39,307 bases of DNA from assembly GCF_001542415.1 (NCBI RefSeq), contig NZ_LNCU01000121.1:1-39307 (forward strand). The letters run 5' to 3'. Shown piece after piece: positions 21,891 to 30,900 of the stretch; position 1 is the stretch's first letter; each line of letters begins with the position of its first letter. A program made the translations under genes and the position numbers. The notes beneath the pieces were generated by a model. That model did not search any database. It worked only from the letters and a program-made list of their open reading frames with translations, and had not been told where the DNA came from. This DNA is from Bradyrhizobium macuxiense. Its GTDB lineage: Bacteria; Pseudomonadota; Alphaproteobacteria; Rhizobiales; Xanthobacteraceae.

Positions 21891-22811
21891 TCAGGTCTGC
21901 CGGATGAACTCGGCGATCAGGCCGGCGATAGTCTCCGGGGCATCTTCAAGGCAGTAATGGCCGACGCCGGCAAGGCGCTTGACGGGTGCCGCGGGGAAGA
22001 TCGCCGAAAACAGCGGCAGGAAATGCTCGGCAAGCAGCGTGCGGTCGGCTTCACCCCAGATCGCGAGCGCGGGCTTGCCGCGGATCGCGCGGTCAGCCGT
22101 AGCATCCGGTGTCTCGAACCTGTGGGCACTAATAGCAAAGCCCCTCGCCCATCCGATCGCGCCCAGGCAATCGGCAGGACGCGCGAAAGGCGTGCCGTAC
22201 GCTGAGAGCCAGGCATCGGTGATAACGGTATTGTCCTCGAAGCCGTTGAGCTTGAGCGTGCTCAGAATGTTGAAGCCGAGCTGGCCGAGCACGGGCTCGA
22301 GCTCGCCGCTTGCTTCGGCCCTTGCGATCCACTGAAACCACGGCGAGACCAGCGCATTGGCCGTCAGCCGGTCGAGCAAATCCTTCTGACCGAACGGCGT
22401 TGGACCATTCGCCGAGATGATGCGGCGGATGCGATCGGGATGCCGAGCGGCGAGCCCCATGCCGACCGGCCCGCCGAAATCATGCAGGACGAGACTGATA
22501 TTCGTGAGGTCGAGTGCAACGACGAAGGCCTCGAGATTATCGAGGTGGTCCTGCAGCCAGTAACTCCGATCTGCGGGTGTCTGGCTCTTTCCGAAGCCCA
22601 TGTGGTCAGGAACGACCACGCGATGCGTCTGGCTCAGCACTGGGATGAGATGGCGAAACAGGTAGCCCCAGGTCGGTTCACCGTGCAGGCAAAGCACGAC
22701 CTCGCCGCCGCGCGGTCCCTCGTCGGCATAATGCATCTGAAAGCCTGGAGCGTGGGTGAAGCGGGGCGCGAAGGGAAAAGTACCGTCGAACGTGGCGTCG
22801 GATCGGATCAT
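21891..22811 (-). CDS. Haloalkane dehalogenase-like alpha/beta hydrolase
   Basis: The 306-residue protein has HGEPTW at 43-48 (Glu45 at a halide-stabilising position), PDHMGFGKS, the nucleophile elbow LHDFGGPVG with Asp111, and the catalytic His in GVGHYCLEDAPE. HGEPTW and GFGKS closely resemble DhlA-type haloalkane dehalogenases. Those carry Trp right after the nucleophile, but this protein has Phe112. Activity on halides is therefore uncertain, and another ester or C-C hydrolase role is possible. The ATG at 22811 is chosen because two dyad operators lie just upstream (22830-22879). It is divergent from an HxlR regulator that probably controls it. Confidence 0.85.
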   Translation of the reverse strand: MIRSDATFDGTFPFAPRFTHAPGFQMHYADEGPRGGEVVLCLHGEPTWGYLFRHLIPVLSQTHRVVVPDHMGFGKSQTPADRSYWLQDHLDNLEAFVVALDLTNISLVLHDFGGPVGMGLAARHPDRIRRIISANGPTPFGQKDLLDRLTANALVSPWFQWIARAEASGELEPVLGQLGFNILSTLKLNGFEDNTVITDAWLSAYGTPFARPADCLGAIGWARGFAISAHRFETPDATADRAIRGKPALAIWGEADRTLLAEHFLPLFSAIFPAAPVKRLAGVGHYCLEDAPETIAGLIAEFIRQT

Positions 22812-22829
22812 GGGGTTCTCGTTCGTCTT

Positions 22830-22846
22830 GGTTGCAACTTGAAACC
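22830..22846. promoter_or_regulatory. Probable HxlR operator, site 1
   Basis: GGTTGCAACTTGAAACC is a near-perfect dyad (14 of 17 positions self-complementary). It lies 19 bp before the dehalogenase start and faces a similar site at 22863-22879. Two dyads between a regulator and its divergent target are the usual arrangement for winged-helix repressors. Confidence 0.65.
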
Positions 22847-22862
22847 ACCGTGTACCGCTTGA

Positions 22863-22879
22863 GGTTTTAGTTTGCAACC
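22863..22879. promoter_or_regulatory. Probable HxlR operator, site 2
   Basis: GGTTTTAGTTTGCAACC matches the reverse complement of site 1 at 14 of 17 positions. The two sites are 16 bp apart and could bind two dimers, covering both divergent promoters. Confidence 0.6.
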
Positions 22880-22967
22880 GATATCTTTGCCGGAGCAGCG
22901 ACGCCTTTGCGGGCGCACCCCGCGGGCGATTTGAGCGCAGACGACGAGGAACGGCAGGCGGATCACA

Positions 22968-23456
22968 ATGGCCAAGAGAGTGAGCCACAAGGACTCGATG
23001 TGCGGCGTGGCGCGGCCGCTCGATGCGATCGGTGACTGGTGGTCTCTGTTGATCGTCCGCGATGCCTTCGACGGATCGCGGCGGTTCGGAGAATTTCAAA
23101 GGAGCCTGGGACTTGCCAAGAACATCCTCTCAGCCCGGCTCCGCAACCTGTTGGCGCACGGCATCATGGAGACCGTGCCTGCAGCGGACGGCCCGTATCA
23201 GGAATATGTGCTGACCGAGAAGGGGCGCGGCCTGTTCCCGCTCCTCGTCGCGCTCCGGCAATGGGGTGAGGATTTCTTCTTCGCGCCTGATGAGGCGCAC
23301 GTGCTCCTGGTCGACAAAAAGTCCGGGCTGCCAGTGCGTCGGCTCGAACTCCGTGCGCAGGACGGACGTGTTCTGGGAGCGGAAGATACCGTTGTACGGT
23401 TGCCGCCGACCTTGGCCGGAGGCGAAAAGCGCCCGAAGCGAGCAACCAAATGTTAA
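22968..23456 (+). CDS. HxlR-family winged-helix transcriptional regulator
   Basis: The 162-residue protein has the HxlR domain at about 8-105. MCGVARPLDAIGDWWSLLIV matches the family's C-P-V-x-x-x-L-x-x-I-G-x-x-W start, and RRFGEFQRSLGLAKNILSAR is the recognition region, followed by YVLTEKGRGLFPLL. Cys12 is at the position used by some redox-sensing members. A C-terminal extension (about 106-162) has no recognised motif. It is divergent from the dehalogenase-like gene, with two dyads in between, so autoregulation and control of that gene are likely. Confidence 0.9.
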   Translation: MAKRVSHKDSMCGVARPLDAIGDWWSLLIVRDAFDGSRRFGEFQRSLGLAKNILSARLRNLLAHGIMETVPAADGPYQEYVLTEKGRGLFPLLVALRQWGEDFFFAPDEAHVLLVDKKSGLPVRRLELRAQDGRVLGAEDTVVRLPPTLAGGEKRPKRATKC

Positions 23457-23458
23457 CC
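23446..23458 (+). promoter_or_regulatory. Conserved element upstream of 53-codon gene, copy B
   Basis: CCAAATGTTAACC overlaps the stop codon of the HxlR gene (TAA, 23454-23456) and ends 39 bases before the ATG at 23497, the same spacing as copy A at 21646-21658. Confidence 0.4.
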
Positions 23459-23496
23459 TTCCTCGCCCCAGCATTCGGTCGTGGAGGGTTCGGCCA

Positions 23497-23658
23497 ATGC
23501 AGACATTCCGGATTTCACTGAGCGATGGAACGCGCAAGTTCCACACGGTGCTTCAGGCGCCTGATCCCGCGTCCGCCCACGTGAGGGCTGCCTACTTCTT
23601 CGACACGTCGAAGTGGCGGATCTTGAGCGTATCGCTGACCGGCGCGGTGGCGGCCTAG
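23497..23658 (+). CDS. Conserved hypothetical 53-residue protein, copy B
   Basis: The product runs from MQTFRISLSDGTRKFHTVLQ through SAHVRAAYFFDTSKWRILSV to AVAA. It is the paralogue of the gene at 21697, exactly 1800 bp downstream. Nine substitutions, mostly conservative, show that the copies have diverged under constraint. Its stop abuts the convergent phosphotransferase stop without a spacer. Function is unknown. Confidence 0.75.
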   Translation: MQTFRISLSDGTRKFHTVLQAPDPASAHVRAAYFFDTSKWRILSVSLTGAVAA

Positions 23659-24546
23659 TCACGCACCGCGCGACGTCATCAGGTCAAGCTCGGCCGCAGC
23701 GAGCGTCGCGATCTTGAGATCGATCTCAGCGAGCGGATCACCGTCTCCCAGGAACCATGCGGCCGACAATCCGGTCCAGGCAATGATCCAGGACAGCAGG
23801 CGGCGGCGATCGAACTGAGCCGCCTCCACGACGATATCCAGGCGGCGCAAAAATCGACCGGGCTCGATCGCAACCGGCCAGGTCGGATCGGCGAGATCCG
23901 GATTGGTGAAGATGTTGGCGAAGTCGAAGCCTCGTTCGCCGACGAGATGCTTGGGGTCGATCGCCAGCCAGCCGCGTCCGCCGAAGTCGAGCACATTGTC
24001 GTGGTGCAGGTCGCCATGCAGCACCACGATCTCGCGCTGATCCGCGAGCAATGCCTCCGCGGCCTCCGCCGAACGGAGCAGGATGCCGCCACGAGCCCGC
24101 GCGGCGGGCCACAGGTCGCGAAACCAGTGTACCAGCGGGGTCAGCTCAGGCCGCGGCTTTGCCCTGGCGGCGTGAAGCCGGCCGGCGGTTTCGCAGAGGA
24201 TCCTGCAGGCCTCGTCGTCTCGTCCGGTTCGCGCCATCTCGCTGAGCGAACCCCGTCCAGTCGCCCGCTCCAGCAAGAGCGCTTCGCTGTCACGCACAAG
24301 GACGCGCGCCGCGCCCTCGCCGCCCCACCACTCCATCACGATGGCGCCGAGGCACTCGTCCTGCTCGACCGACAGTTTGAGCATTGCCGGTTCACCGTGC
24401 CGCCGCACCGGCAGCAGCCGCGCCGCGTGAGTGACAATGGGGCTGCCGTCGGGGACGAGGCTCCATAACGAGAGATAGGGCTCGAACATCTGGCGGGCTC
24501 GCTCGAACGGATTGGCTTGAGCCGTCGTTCTAGTCATTGCCGCCAT
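23659..24546 (-). CDS. Aminoglycoside/hydroxyurea-type phosphotransferase (APH(6)-like)
   Basis: The 295-residue protein has a kinase-like fold with the catalytic loop HGDLHHDNVLD and the metal-binding IDPKHLVGERGFDFANIF, the pattern of the streptomycin 6-kinase/hydroxyurea phosphotransferase family. The segment AMLKLSVEQDECLGAIVMEW holds the probable ATP-binding Lys and Glu. Chromosomal members are common in soil bacteria and their natural substrate is often unknown, so resistance should not be assumed. The start could be the ATG at 24546 (MAAMTRTT) or three codons later. Longer upstream ORF sequence is unlike the family. Confidence 0.85.
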   Translation of the reverse strand: MAAMTRTTAQANPFERARQMFEPYLSLWSLVPDGSPIVTHAARLLPVRRHGEPAMLKLSVEQDECLGAIVMEWWGGEGAARVLVRDSEALLLERATGRGSLSEMARTGRDDEACRILCETAGRLHAARAKPRPELTPLVHWFRDLWPAARARGGILLRSAEAAEALLADQREIVVLHGDLHHDNVLDFGGRGWLAIDPKHLVGERGFDFANIFTNPDLADPTWPVAIEPGRFLRRLDIVVEAAQFDRRRLLSWIIAWTGLSAAWFLGDGDPLAEIDLKIATLAAAELDLMTSRGA

Positions 24547-24690
24547 GTTCTGCCATGGCGGGTTCCCTGCGGCTCTTGGCGGCAGCTGGTCTCCAATCAC
24601 GGTTTCCGCTGTTTGGATAATGTTGGCTGATGACAGCCCCCACCCGCGTTGCGTTACAATGTCGCGTGCCGGCGTACGGGAGGTGTGGCG

Positions 24691-24948
24691 ATGCCGCGAA
24701 AGGGAATTACCGGACACGACGAATGGGTGGTCACCGAGGCCCTGGCCACGGCGCTGGTTGCCATGGAGCAGCTTGCGTCAAAGCATCAGCCGCGCGCGCA
24801 TATGGAGGATGTTCGAAAGTTACTGACCGCCAAGTGCGAGCCGGGCGCCGTGACCCTGCATCTTGCGCAGGCCAAGTGCAGATTGTTTCCCGACACCGAT
24901 CCTCTGACGATCTATGAGGAGTACGGCCTCAAGGATGGTCAGGGCTGA
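24691..24948 (+). CDS. Conserved hypothetical protein
   Basis: The 85-residue product starts MPRKGITGHDEWVVTEALAT after GGGAGG. It is mainly helical (AMEQLASKHQPRAHMEDVRK) with two cysteines (TAKCEPGAV and QAKCRLFPD). I do not recognise the family. Its last 10 bases overlap the 3' end of the convergent sorbosone-dehydrogenase-like gene. Confidence 0.6.
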   Translation: MPRKGITGHDEWVVTEALATALVAMEQLASKHQPRAHMEDVRKLLTAKCEPGAVTLHLAQAKCRLFPDTDPLTIYEEYGLKDGQG

Positions 24949-26291
24949 ACGTGACTGACGCGCCAGATCGTGCCGTTGCCGTCCTCCGAGACCAGCAACG
25001 CACCATCGCGCGCCACGGTGACGCCGACGGGGCGACCCCACACCTCGTTGTCGTTGACGACAAAGCCCGTGACGAAATCCTCGTACTCGCCGGTCGGCAC
25101 GCCGTCCTTCAGCTTGATCCGAACGACCTTGTAGCCGGTCCGCTTCGCCCGATTCCATGAGCCGTGTTCGGCGGCAAAGGCATCACCGCGATATTCGGGG
25201 GGAAAGTTGCTCCCGGTGTAGAAGGCCAAGCCGAGCGAGGCGGAGTGGGCCTCAAGCAGGACGTCGGGGATCGTCACCTTGTTCTTCAGATCCGGACGCC
25301 GGCCGACATGCGAGGGATCTTCGTTGTCGCCGATGTAGAACCACGGCCATCCGTAGAAGGCGCCTTCGCGGATCCGCGTCACGTAATCGGGCACAAGATT
25401 GTCGCCGCGCCCGTCACGCTCGTTGGTCGAGCACCACGGCGTGCCGCTTCCCGGCTGGATCGCAAGCCCGACACAGTTGCGGATGCCGGTGGCGAACAGC
25501 GTCTTGTTCTTGCCGTCGGGATCGAAGGCGAGCACGACGGCACGATCGGTTTCGGAGCCCCAGGCGGCGCCAAGCGCGCGGTCGCGCTTCCAGGCCTCGA
25601 CACCCTCGGGCGGCTGACCGAGCCCCTCGCCTGCGTTGCTGGCGGAGCCGACCGACACCAGCATCCGTTTGTCGTCGGACGTGAACACGATGTCGCGCGT
25701 GGAATGACCGTAGCTGTGCGGAAGATTGGCGACGATCGTCTCGGGCCTTCCCGAAGCCTTGAGGTCGCCGTTGCGGTAGGCGAAGCGCACGACGCTGTCG
25801 GTGTTGGCGACATAGAGCCATTGCGGATTGTCGCCGCTCGGGAAGAACGCGATGCCGAACGGCTTGTTCAGGCCGGTCGCGTAGACCGTGTTGGTCGCAG
25901 GTTTCGTGGCATCTCCATCGCTGCGCAGGATGCGGATGCGGCCGGCGCCGGTCTCGGCCACGAAGATATCGCCATTGGGCGCGGTCCGGATGATCCGAGG
26001 CCCGCTCAACCCGCCGGCAAACAACTCGATCTTGAAGCCCGCCGGGACCTGAGGCATCGCGGATGCAGGTCTCGGCACGATACGCGAAACATTGCTGGCC
26101 CACGCCGTCGCGCCCGGCTTGGGCAAGTCCTGCGGTCGGATCAGGCGAACGGTGCCCGGTCTGTCGCGCCGCCAGTCGCCAAAGGCTTCCGTGCCTCTGA
26201 GCACCGTCGGCTCGGTCCTGGCGACGATCGTCGCTGCAATGAGGCAGGTGACAGAAAGGCCCGCAAGAACCACATGTCGTTTGTTCAGCAT
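24939..26291 (-). CDS. Sorbosone dehydrogenase-like (PQQ-type sugar dehydrogenase) beta-propeller protein
   Basis: The 450-residue protein has a signal/anchor sequence (NKRHVVLAGLSVTCLIAATI) and then a six-bladed propeller: VPAGFKIELFAGGLSGPRII, NGDIFVAETGAGRIRILR, GIRNCVGLAIQPGSGTPWCS, REGAFYGWPWFYIG, AAEHGSWNRAKRTGYKVVRI. These match the GDSH/sorbosone dehydrogenase family, periplasmic enzymes that oxidise sugars or aldehydes with PQQ. No PQQ genes are in the window. The ATG at 26291 (MLNKRHVV) places the hydrophobic segment at the terminus. An upstream ATG is less likely. Confidence 0.87.
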   Translation of the reverse strand: MLNKRHVVLAGLSVTCLIAATIVARTEPTVLRGTEAFGDWRRDRPGTVRLIRPQDLPKPGATAWASNVSRIVPRPASAMPQVPAGFKIELFAGGLSGPRIIRTAPNGDIFVAETGAGRIRILRSDGDATKPATNTVYATGLNKPFGIAFFPSGDNPQWLYVANTDSVVRFAYRNGDLKASGRPETIVANLPHSYGHSTRDIVFTSDDKRMLVSVGSASNAGEGLGQPPEGVEAWKRDRALGAAWGSETDRAVVLAFDPDGKNKTLFATGIRNCVGLAIQPGSGTPWCSTNERDGRGDNLVPDYVTRIREGAFYGWPWFYIGDNEDPSHVGRRPDLKNKVTIPDVLLEAHSASLGLAFYTGSNFPPEYRGDAFAAEHGSWNRAKRTGYKVVRIKLKDGVPTGEYEDFVTGFVVNDNEVWGRPVGVTVARDGALLVSEDGNGTIWRVSHVQP

Positions 26292-26394
26292 TGGCTGGTC
26301 CCGGCGCACGATCACAGCATCAGGCGCGATCGCACTCACCGGCAATGTTTAGCTGAACACCCGCGCCGCCTCATCTCACAATCGCGGATGTCGG

Positions 26395-27891
26395 TTACCC
26401 GACCCGCGACCGGACGGCGGGCTTGCGGTCCTCCGCCGGCAATTCGTGGAACGTCTGAGTGTCGGAGACGACAGATCGCAGCGGAACGGTCAGGCGACAG
26501 ATCAGGCCCTCTGCCCGCCACTCGAAATCGGCCTGCCCGCCAAGCTGGGTCTCGATGCTGGCGATGACGCTCCTGGTGCCGAACCCTTTCTGCTTGGGTT
26601 TGGTCACCTTGGGTCCGCCGGATTCCACCCAGGCCAGGATCAGCGTGTCGTCCTGCACCTCCCAGGTGATCGCGAGCCGGCCCGACAGCACCGACAGGCT
26701 GCCATACTTGGCCGAGTTGGTTACGAGTTCATGCAGCGCCAATGCCAGCGTTTGCGCGGTCGCAGGCTGCAACTGCACCTCGCTGCCCTCGATCTGGATC
26801 TGCCCGGCTTCGGAATAGGGCGCGATCTCCTCAGTGACCAGCCGCCGGATCTCGGCCCCCTGCCAGCTCGACAGCGACAACACCGTGTGCACCCTCGCGA
26901 GCGCGGTGATGCGCCCCTCGACCGCCCGCACATAGGCCGTCACGTTCTGCGCGCGCGTCAGCCGCACGATCGATTGCGCCAGCGCGAGCGCGTTCTTGGC
27001 ACGATGATCGACCTCGCGGGTCAGGAGGCTCTGGCGCTCCTCGGCGCGCTTGCGATCGGTGATATCGACGGTGACGCCGCTGACCCGCACCACCCTGCCG
27101 CTCCTGTCGCTCGTGGCCGCCGCAGTGCCGACGCACCAGCGGACCTCGCCATCGGGACGCAACACCCGGAATTCGGCTTCATAGGAGGTCTCGCCCTTAC
27201 CGAAGCCGGCCCAGGCCTGCCGGAGTTCGTCTACGTCCTCCGGATGAAACAGCCCCTGGATATTCTCGGAGGTAAGCTGGAAGGATTTCGGATCGACGCC
27301 GAAAATCTTGTACTGGCCCTCGTCCCACATCCAGTCGCCGTTGACCCAATCCCAGTCCCACGACCCCATCTTGCCCGCGGCGATCGCCATGCTGCGGCGC
27401 TGCTCGCTTTCGACCAGGCGCGCGGTCGACTGCTCGAGCTCGGCGGTGCGCGCGCGCACGCGGTCCTCGAGCTCGGCATTGAGGCGCTCGAGCTGCCGCG
27501 TCTTGCGGTAGAGCTCGGCGAACACGCGGATCTTCGCGCGCAACACTTCGGGCACGACGGGCACCGGCACATAATCGACGGCGCCCATCTCGTAACCGCG
27601 AAGCCGGTCGAAATCGCTGACCTGGATCGCCGAGATGAAGATCATCGCGGTCTTCTGGAAGCGCGGATGCTCGCGGATCATCGCTGCGAGCTCGAAGCCG
27701 TCGAGCTCGGGCATGCAGACGTCGACCAGGATGACCGCGACCTCGTTCTTGAGCAGGAATTCCAGGGCGTCGCGGCCGGACGACACCGCCACGAGATGTT
27801 CGCCGAGCTCCTTCAGGATGACCTCATAGGCCAGCAGCTTTGCCGGCTGATCATCGACGAGAAGGATATTTATCTTTTCATTGTCCATCAT
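26395..27891 (-). CDS. REC-PAS-HWE sensor histidine kinase
   Basis: The 498-residue soluble protein starts MMDNEKINILLVDDQPAKLL. A receiver domain spans 1-125 with phospho-acceptor Asp57, a coiled coil spans about 125-165, a PAS domain about 165-280 (GSWDWDWVNGDWMWDEGQYK) and an HWE/HisKA_2 kinase follows with His296 in REVDHRAKN. HELVTNSAKYGSLSVLSG is the N box, and WVESGGP holds the WxE motif. The receiver lacks the usual Lys-Pro after the beta5 strand: DYVPVPVVPE stands where DYxxKP is expected, so phosphorylation may not switch it normally. It starts 13 nt after the stop of the poly-HAMP kinase and is co-transcribed with it. Confidence 0.93.
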   Translation of the reverse strand: MMDNEKINILLVDDQPAKLLAYEVILKELGEHLVAVSSGRDALEFLLKNEVAVILVDVCMPELDGFELAAMIREHPRFQKTAMIFISAIQVSDFDRLRGYEMGAVDYVPVPVVPEVLRAKIRVFAELYRKTRQLERLNAELEDRVRARTAELEQSTARLVESEQRRSMAIAAGKMGSWDWDWVNGDWMWDEGQYKIFGVDPKSFQLTSENIQGLFHPEDVDELRQAWAGFGKGETSYEAEFRVLRPDGEVRWCVGTAAATSDRSGRVVRVSGVTVDITDRKRAEERQSLLTREVDHRAKNALALAQSIVRLTRAQNVTAYVRAVEGRITALARVHTVLSLSSWQGAEIRRLVTEEIAPYSEAGQIQIEGSEVQLQPATAQTLALALHELVTNSAKYGSLSVLSGRLAITWEVQDDTLILAWVESGGPKVTKPKQKGFGTRSVIASIETQLGGQADFEWRAEGLICRLTVPLRSVVSDTQTFHELPAEDRKPAVRSRVG

Positions 27892-27904
27892 TTTCGAGCG
27901 CCGA

Positions 27905-30900
27905 TCAGCGGTGCAGCCACATGCGGATGGCGAGCAGCAGTTGTTCGGTATTGACGGGTTTTGCCAGATAGTCTGACGCGCCTGCCTCCAGGCATTTCTC
28001 GCGGTCACCCTTCATCGCCTTCGCCGTCAGCGCAATGATCGGCAGCCGCGTAAAGGCGGAGTTTTGCCTGATCGCACCGATGGTCTGGTAACCGTCCATC
28101 TGCGGCATCATGATGTCCATGAGGACGATCGCGATCTTCGGATTGGACTCGACCAGCGAGATTGCCTCGTGACCGGTTGTCGCAGTCAGCACCTTCATAC
28201 CGCGCCGCTCGAGCACGCTGGAGAGCGCGAAGATGTTGCGAGCGTCGTCGTCGACCAGCAGCGCGGTCTTGCCAATGAGATCCTCATCGGAGCTATTGAG
28301 CTTTTCCAGCATCTTCTGTTTTGCGGCCGGCAATTCCGTGATCACTCGGTGCAGGAACAGTGACGTTTCGTCGAGCAGCCGTTCCGGCGATTCCACACCC
28401 TTGACCACGATGCTGCGCGCCATCGTGTGCAGTTCGGCGTCCTCTTCGGCCGAGAGTTCCCGCCCCGTGAACACGACGACCGGTACATTCGAGAGCCTGT
28501 CGTCCTTGCGGATCTGGTCGAGCACCTCGAAACCGCTCATGTCGGGCAGCCGCAGGTCAAGCACGACGCAGTCGCACGGGTTCTCCCGCAGCGCCGACAA
28601 CGCCCCTGCTCCGGTAGCGCTGGTCACGATCTCGATATCTTCGTGCCCGAGCAATTCCTTGATGCTGAGCTGCTCGGCGGCATTGTCCTCGACGATCAAC
28701 AGCCGCTTGCGGCGCGGCTTGGCGTATTCCTTGATCTGCGAGAGCGCCGCGCTGACGCCCTCGGTCGTGGTCGGCTTGTTCACGAAGGAGAAAGCGCCGC
28801 GCGCCAATGCGTGCTGCCGGTCCTCGTCGAGCGTAATGATCTGGACCGGAATGTGACGGGTCAACGGATTGTGTTTGAGCTGGCTCAGCACGGTCCAGCC
28901 GAGCATGTCCGGCAGGAACACGTCGAGCGAGACCGCAGTCGGCTGATATTGCTTGGCAAGATCGAGCGCTTCCGCACCGCGGTTCGCGATCAGGACCTTG
29001 AAGCCCTTGTCGCGCGCCAGATCGATCAGGACCCGCGCGTAATGCGGGTCGTCCTCGACGATCAGAAGGATGGTATCGCCGGGCTCGAGATTGAGCCGGT
29101 CATCCGGAAGCTGCTCGATCGTCCGCTCCTGCGTGCTCGATGCTTGCAGCGCGGGCGCTGCCGTGTGCGGCATCGGCAAGGGCTGAGCGTGTGGGCGCAG
29201 CCCGACCGACGGCCCGGCATATTTCAGCGGCAGATAGAGCGTGAACGTCGAGCCCCTGCCCGGCGCGCTGCGCAGATGGATCTCGCCGCCGAGCAGGCCG
29301 GCAAGCTCGCGGCTGATCGCAAGTCCAAGACCGGTGCCGCCGTATTTGCGGCTGGTGCCGGCGTCGGCCTGCTGGAATGCCTCGAAGATCAGCTTCTGCT
29401 TGTCCTGGGGAATGCCGATGCCGGTATCCGACACCGCGAACGCAACGACGGCGGGAGCCGTGTTGAGGATCGGATGTTCCGCGCTCCACCCGCCGACGGC
29501 CGCCGAGACGGTCAGGCTGACGCCGCCTTCCGCGGTGAACTTGAACGCATTTGACAGCAGGTTCTTGAGCACCTGCTGCAGCCGTTTGGAGTCGGTCACC
29601 ATGCTGCGCGCGAGGTTGGCGTCGACGTCGATGCTGAAGGACAGATGCCGGGTTTCCGCCTCATGCCGGAACGGACGGCCGACGGTCTCCAGCAGGCTCG
29701 ACGTCAGGATCTCCTCGGCATCGACTGTCACCGTACCGGACTCGATCTTGGAGAGATCGAGGATGTCGCTGATCAGGTTCAGGAGATCGGTGCCGGCGCC
29801 GTGAATGGTGCGGGCGAACTCGACCTGCTTGCCGGTCAGATTGCCGTCGGGATTTTCCGTGAGCTGCTGGCCGAGGATCAGGATCGAGTTCAGCGGCGTC
29901 CGCAGCTCGTGCGACATGTTGGCCAGGAATTCGGACTTGTACTTCGAGGTGAGCGAGAGCTCGGTCGCCTTCTCCTCGAGCGCCCGGCGCGCCTGCTCGA
30001 TTTCCTGGTTCTTGCGCTCCACGTCGACGTTGCGCTCGGCGAGCTGCTGGGCCTTCTGCTCCAGCTGATCATTGGTCTGTTGCAGCTCCTTCTGCTGGGT
30101 CTGCAGTTCACCGGCAAGCTGCTGCGACTGCTTCAGCAGCGCTTCGGTTTGCATCGTCGCCTCGATGCTGTTGAGCACGATGCCGATGCTGTCTGTCAGC
30201 TGCTCGAGAAAGATGACCTGAGACGTCGTGAAGGACGAGATCGAGGACAGTTCGATCACGGCCTTGACCTGGTTCTCGAACTGCACCGGGAACACGACCA
30301 GGTTCTTCGGCATGATCCGCATCAATGCCGAATTGACCGGCATTGCGTCGCCGGGAATGTCAGATACGAGACGCTGGCGCTTGTCGAGCGCGCATTGACC
30401 GATCAATCCCTCGCCGAACTGAATGATCTGCGGATGCGGATTGCTGCTGTCGCTGGCATAGGCCGACAACAGGCGCAACTGCGGGTTCTCGGGATTGTCG
30501 ACCTGGTAGATCACGCCCATATGCGCGTTCATCAGCGGCGCGAGCTCGGTCAGCAGCAGGCGGCCCACGGTTGCGAGGTCGCGCTGGCCCTGCAGCATGT
30601 TGGTAAAGCGCGCCAGATTGGTCTTCAGCCAGTCCTGCTCGGTGTTGCGCTCCGTCGTCAGACGGAGATTGCCGATCATCGTGTTGATGTTGTCCTTGAG
30701 CTCAGCCACCTCGCCGCGGACGTCGACCTGGATCGAGCGCGTCAGGTCGCCCTTGGTCACGGCGGTCGCCACCTCCGCGATCGCGCGCACCTGGGAGGTC
30801 AGGTTGGCCGCGAGCAGGTTGACGTTGCCGGTGAGGTCCTTCCAGGTGCCTGCCGCACCCGGCACTGCGGCCTGACCGCCCAATCGTCCCTCGACGCCCA

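Noticed and set aside
22440..22862. 140-codon plus-strand ORF antisense to the dehalogenase-like gene
   Set aside because: It overlaps a gene with full catalytic motifs, runs through the proposed operator and has no recognisable domain.
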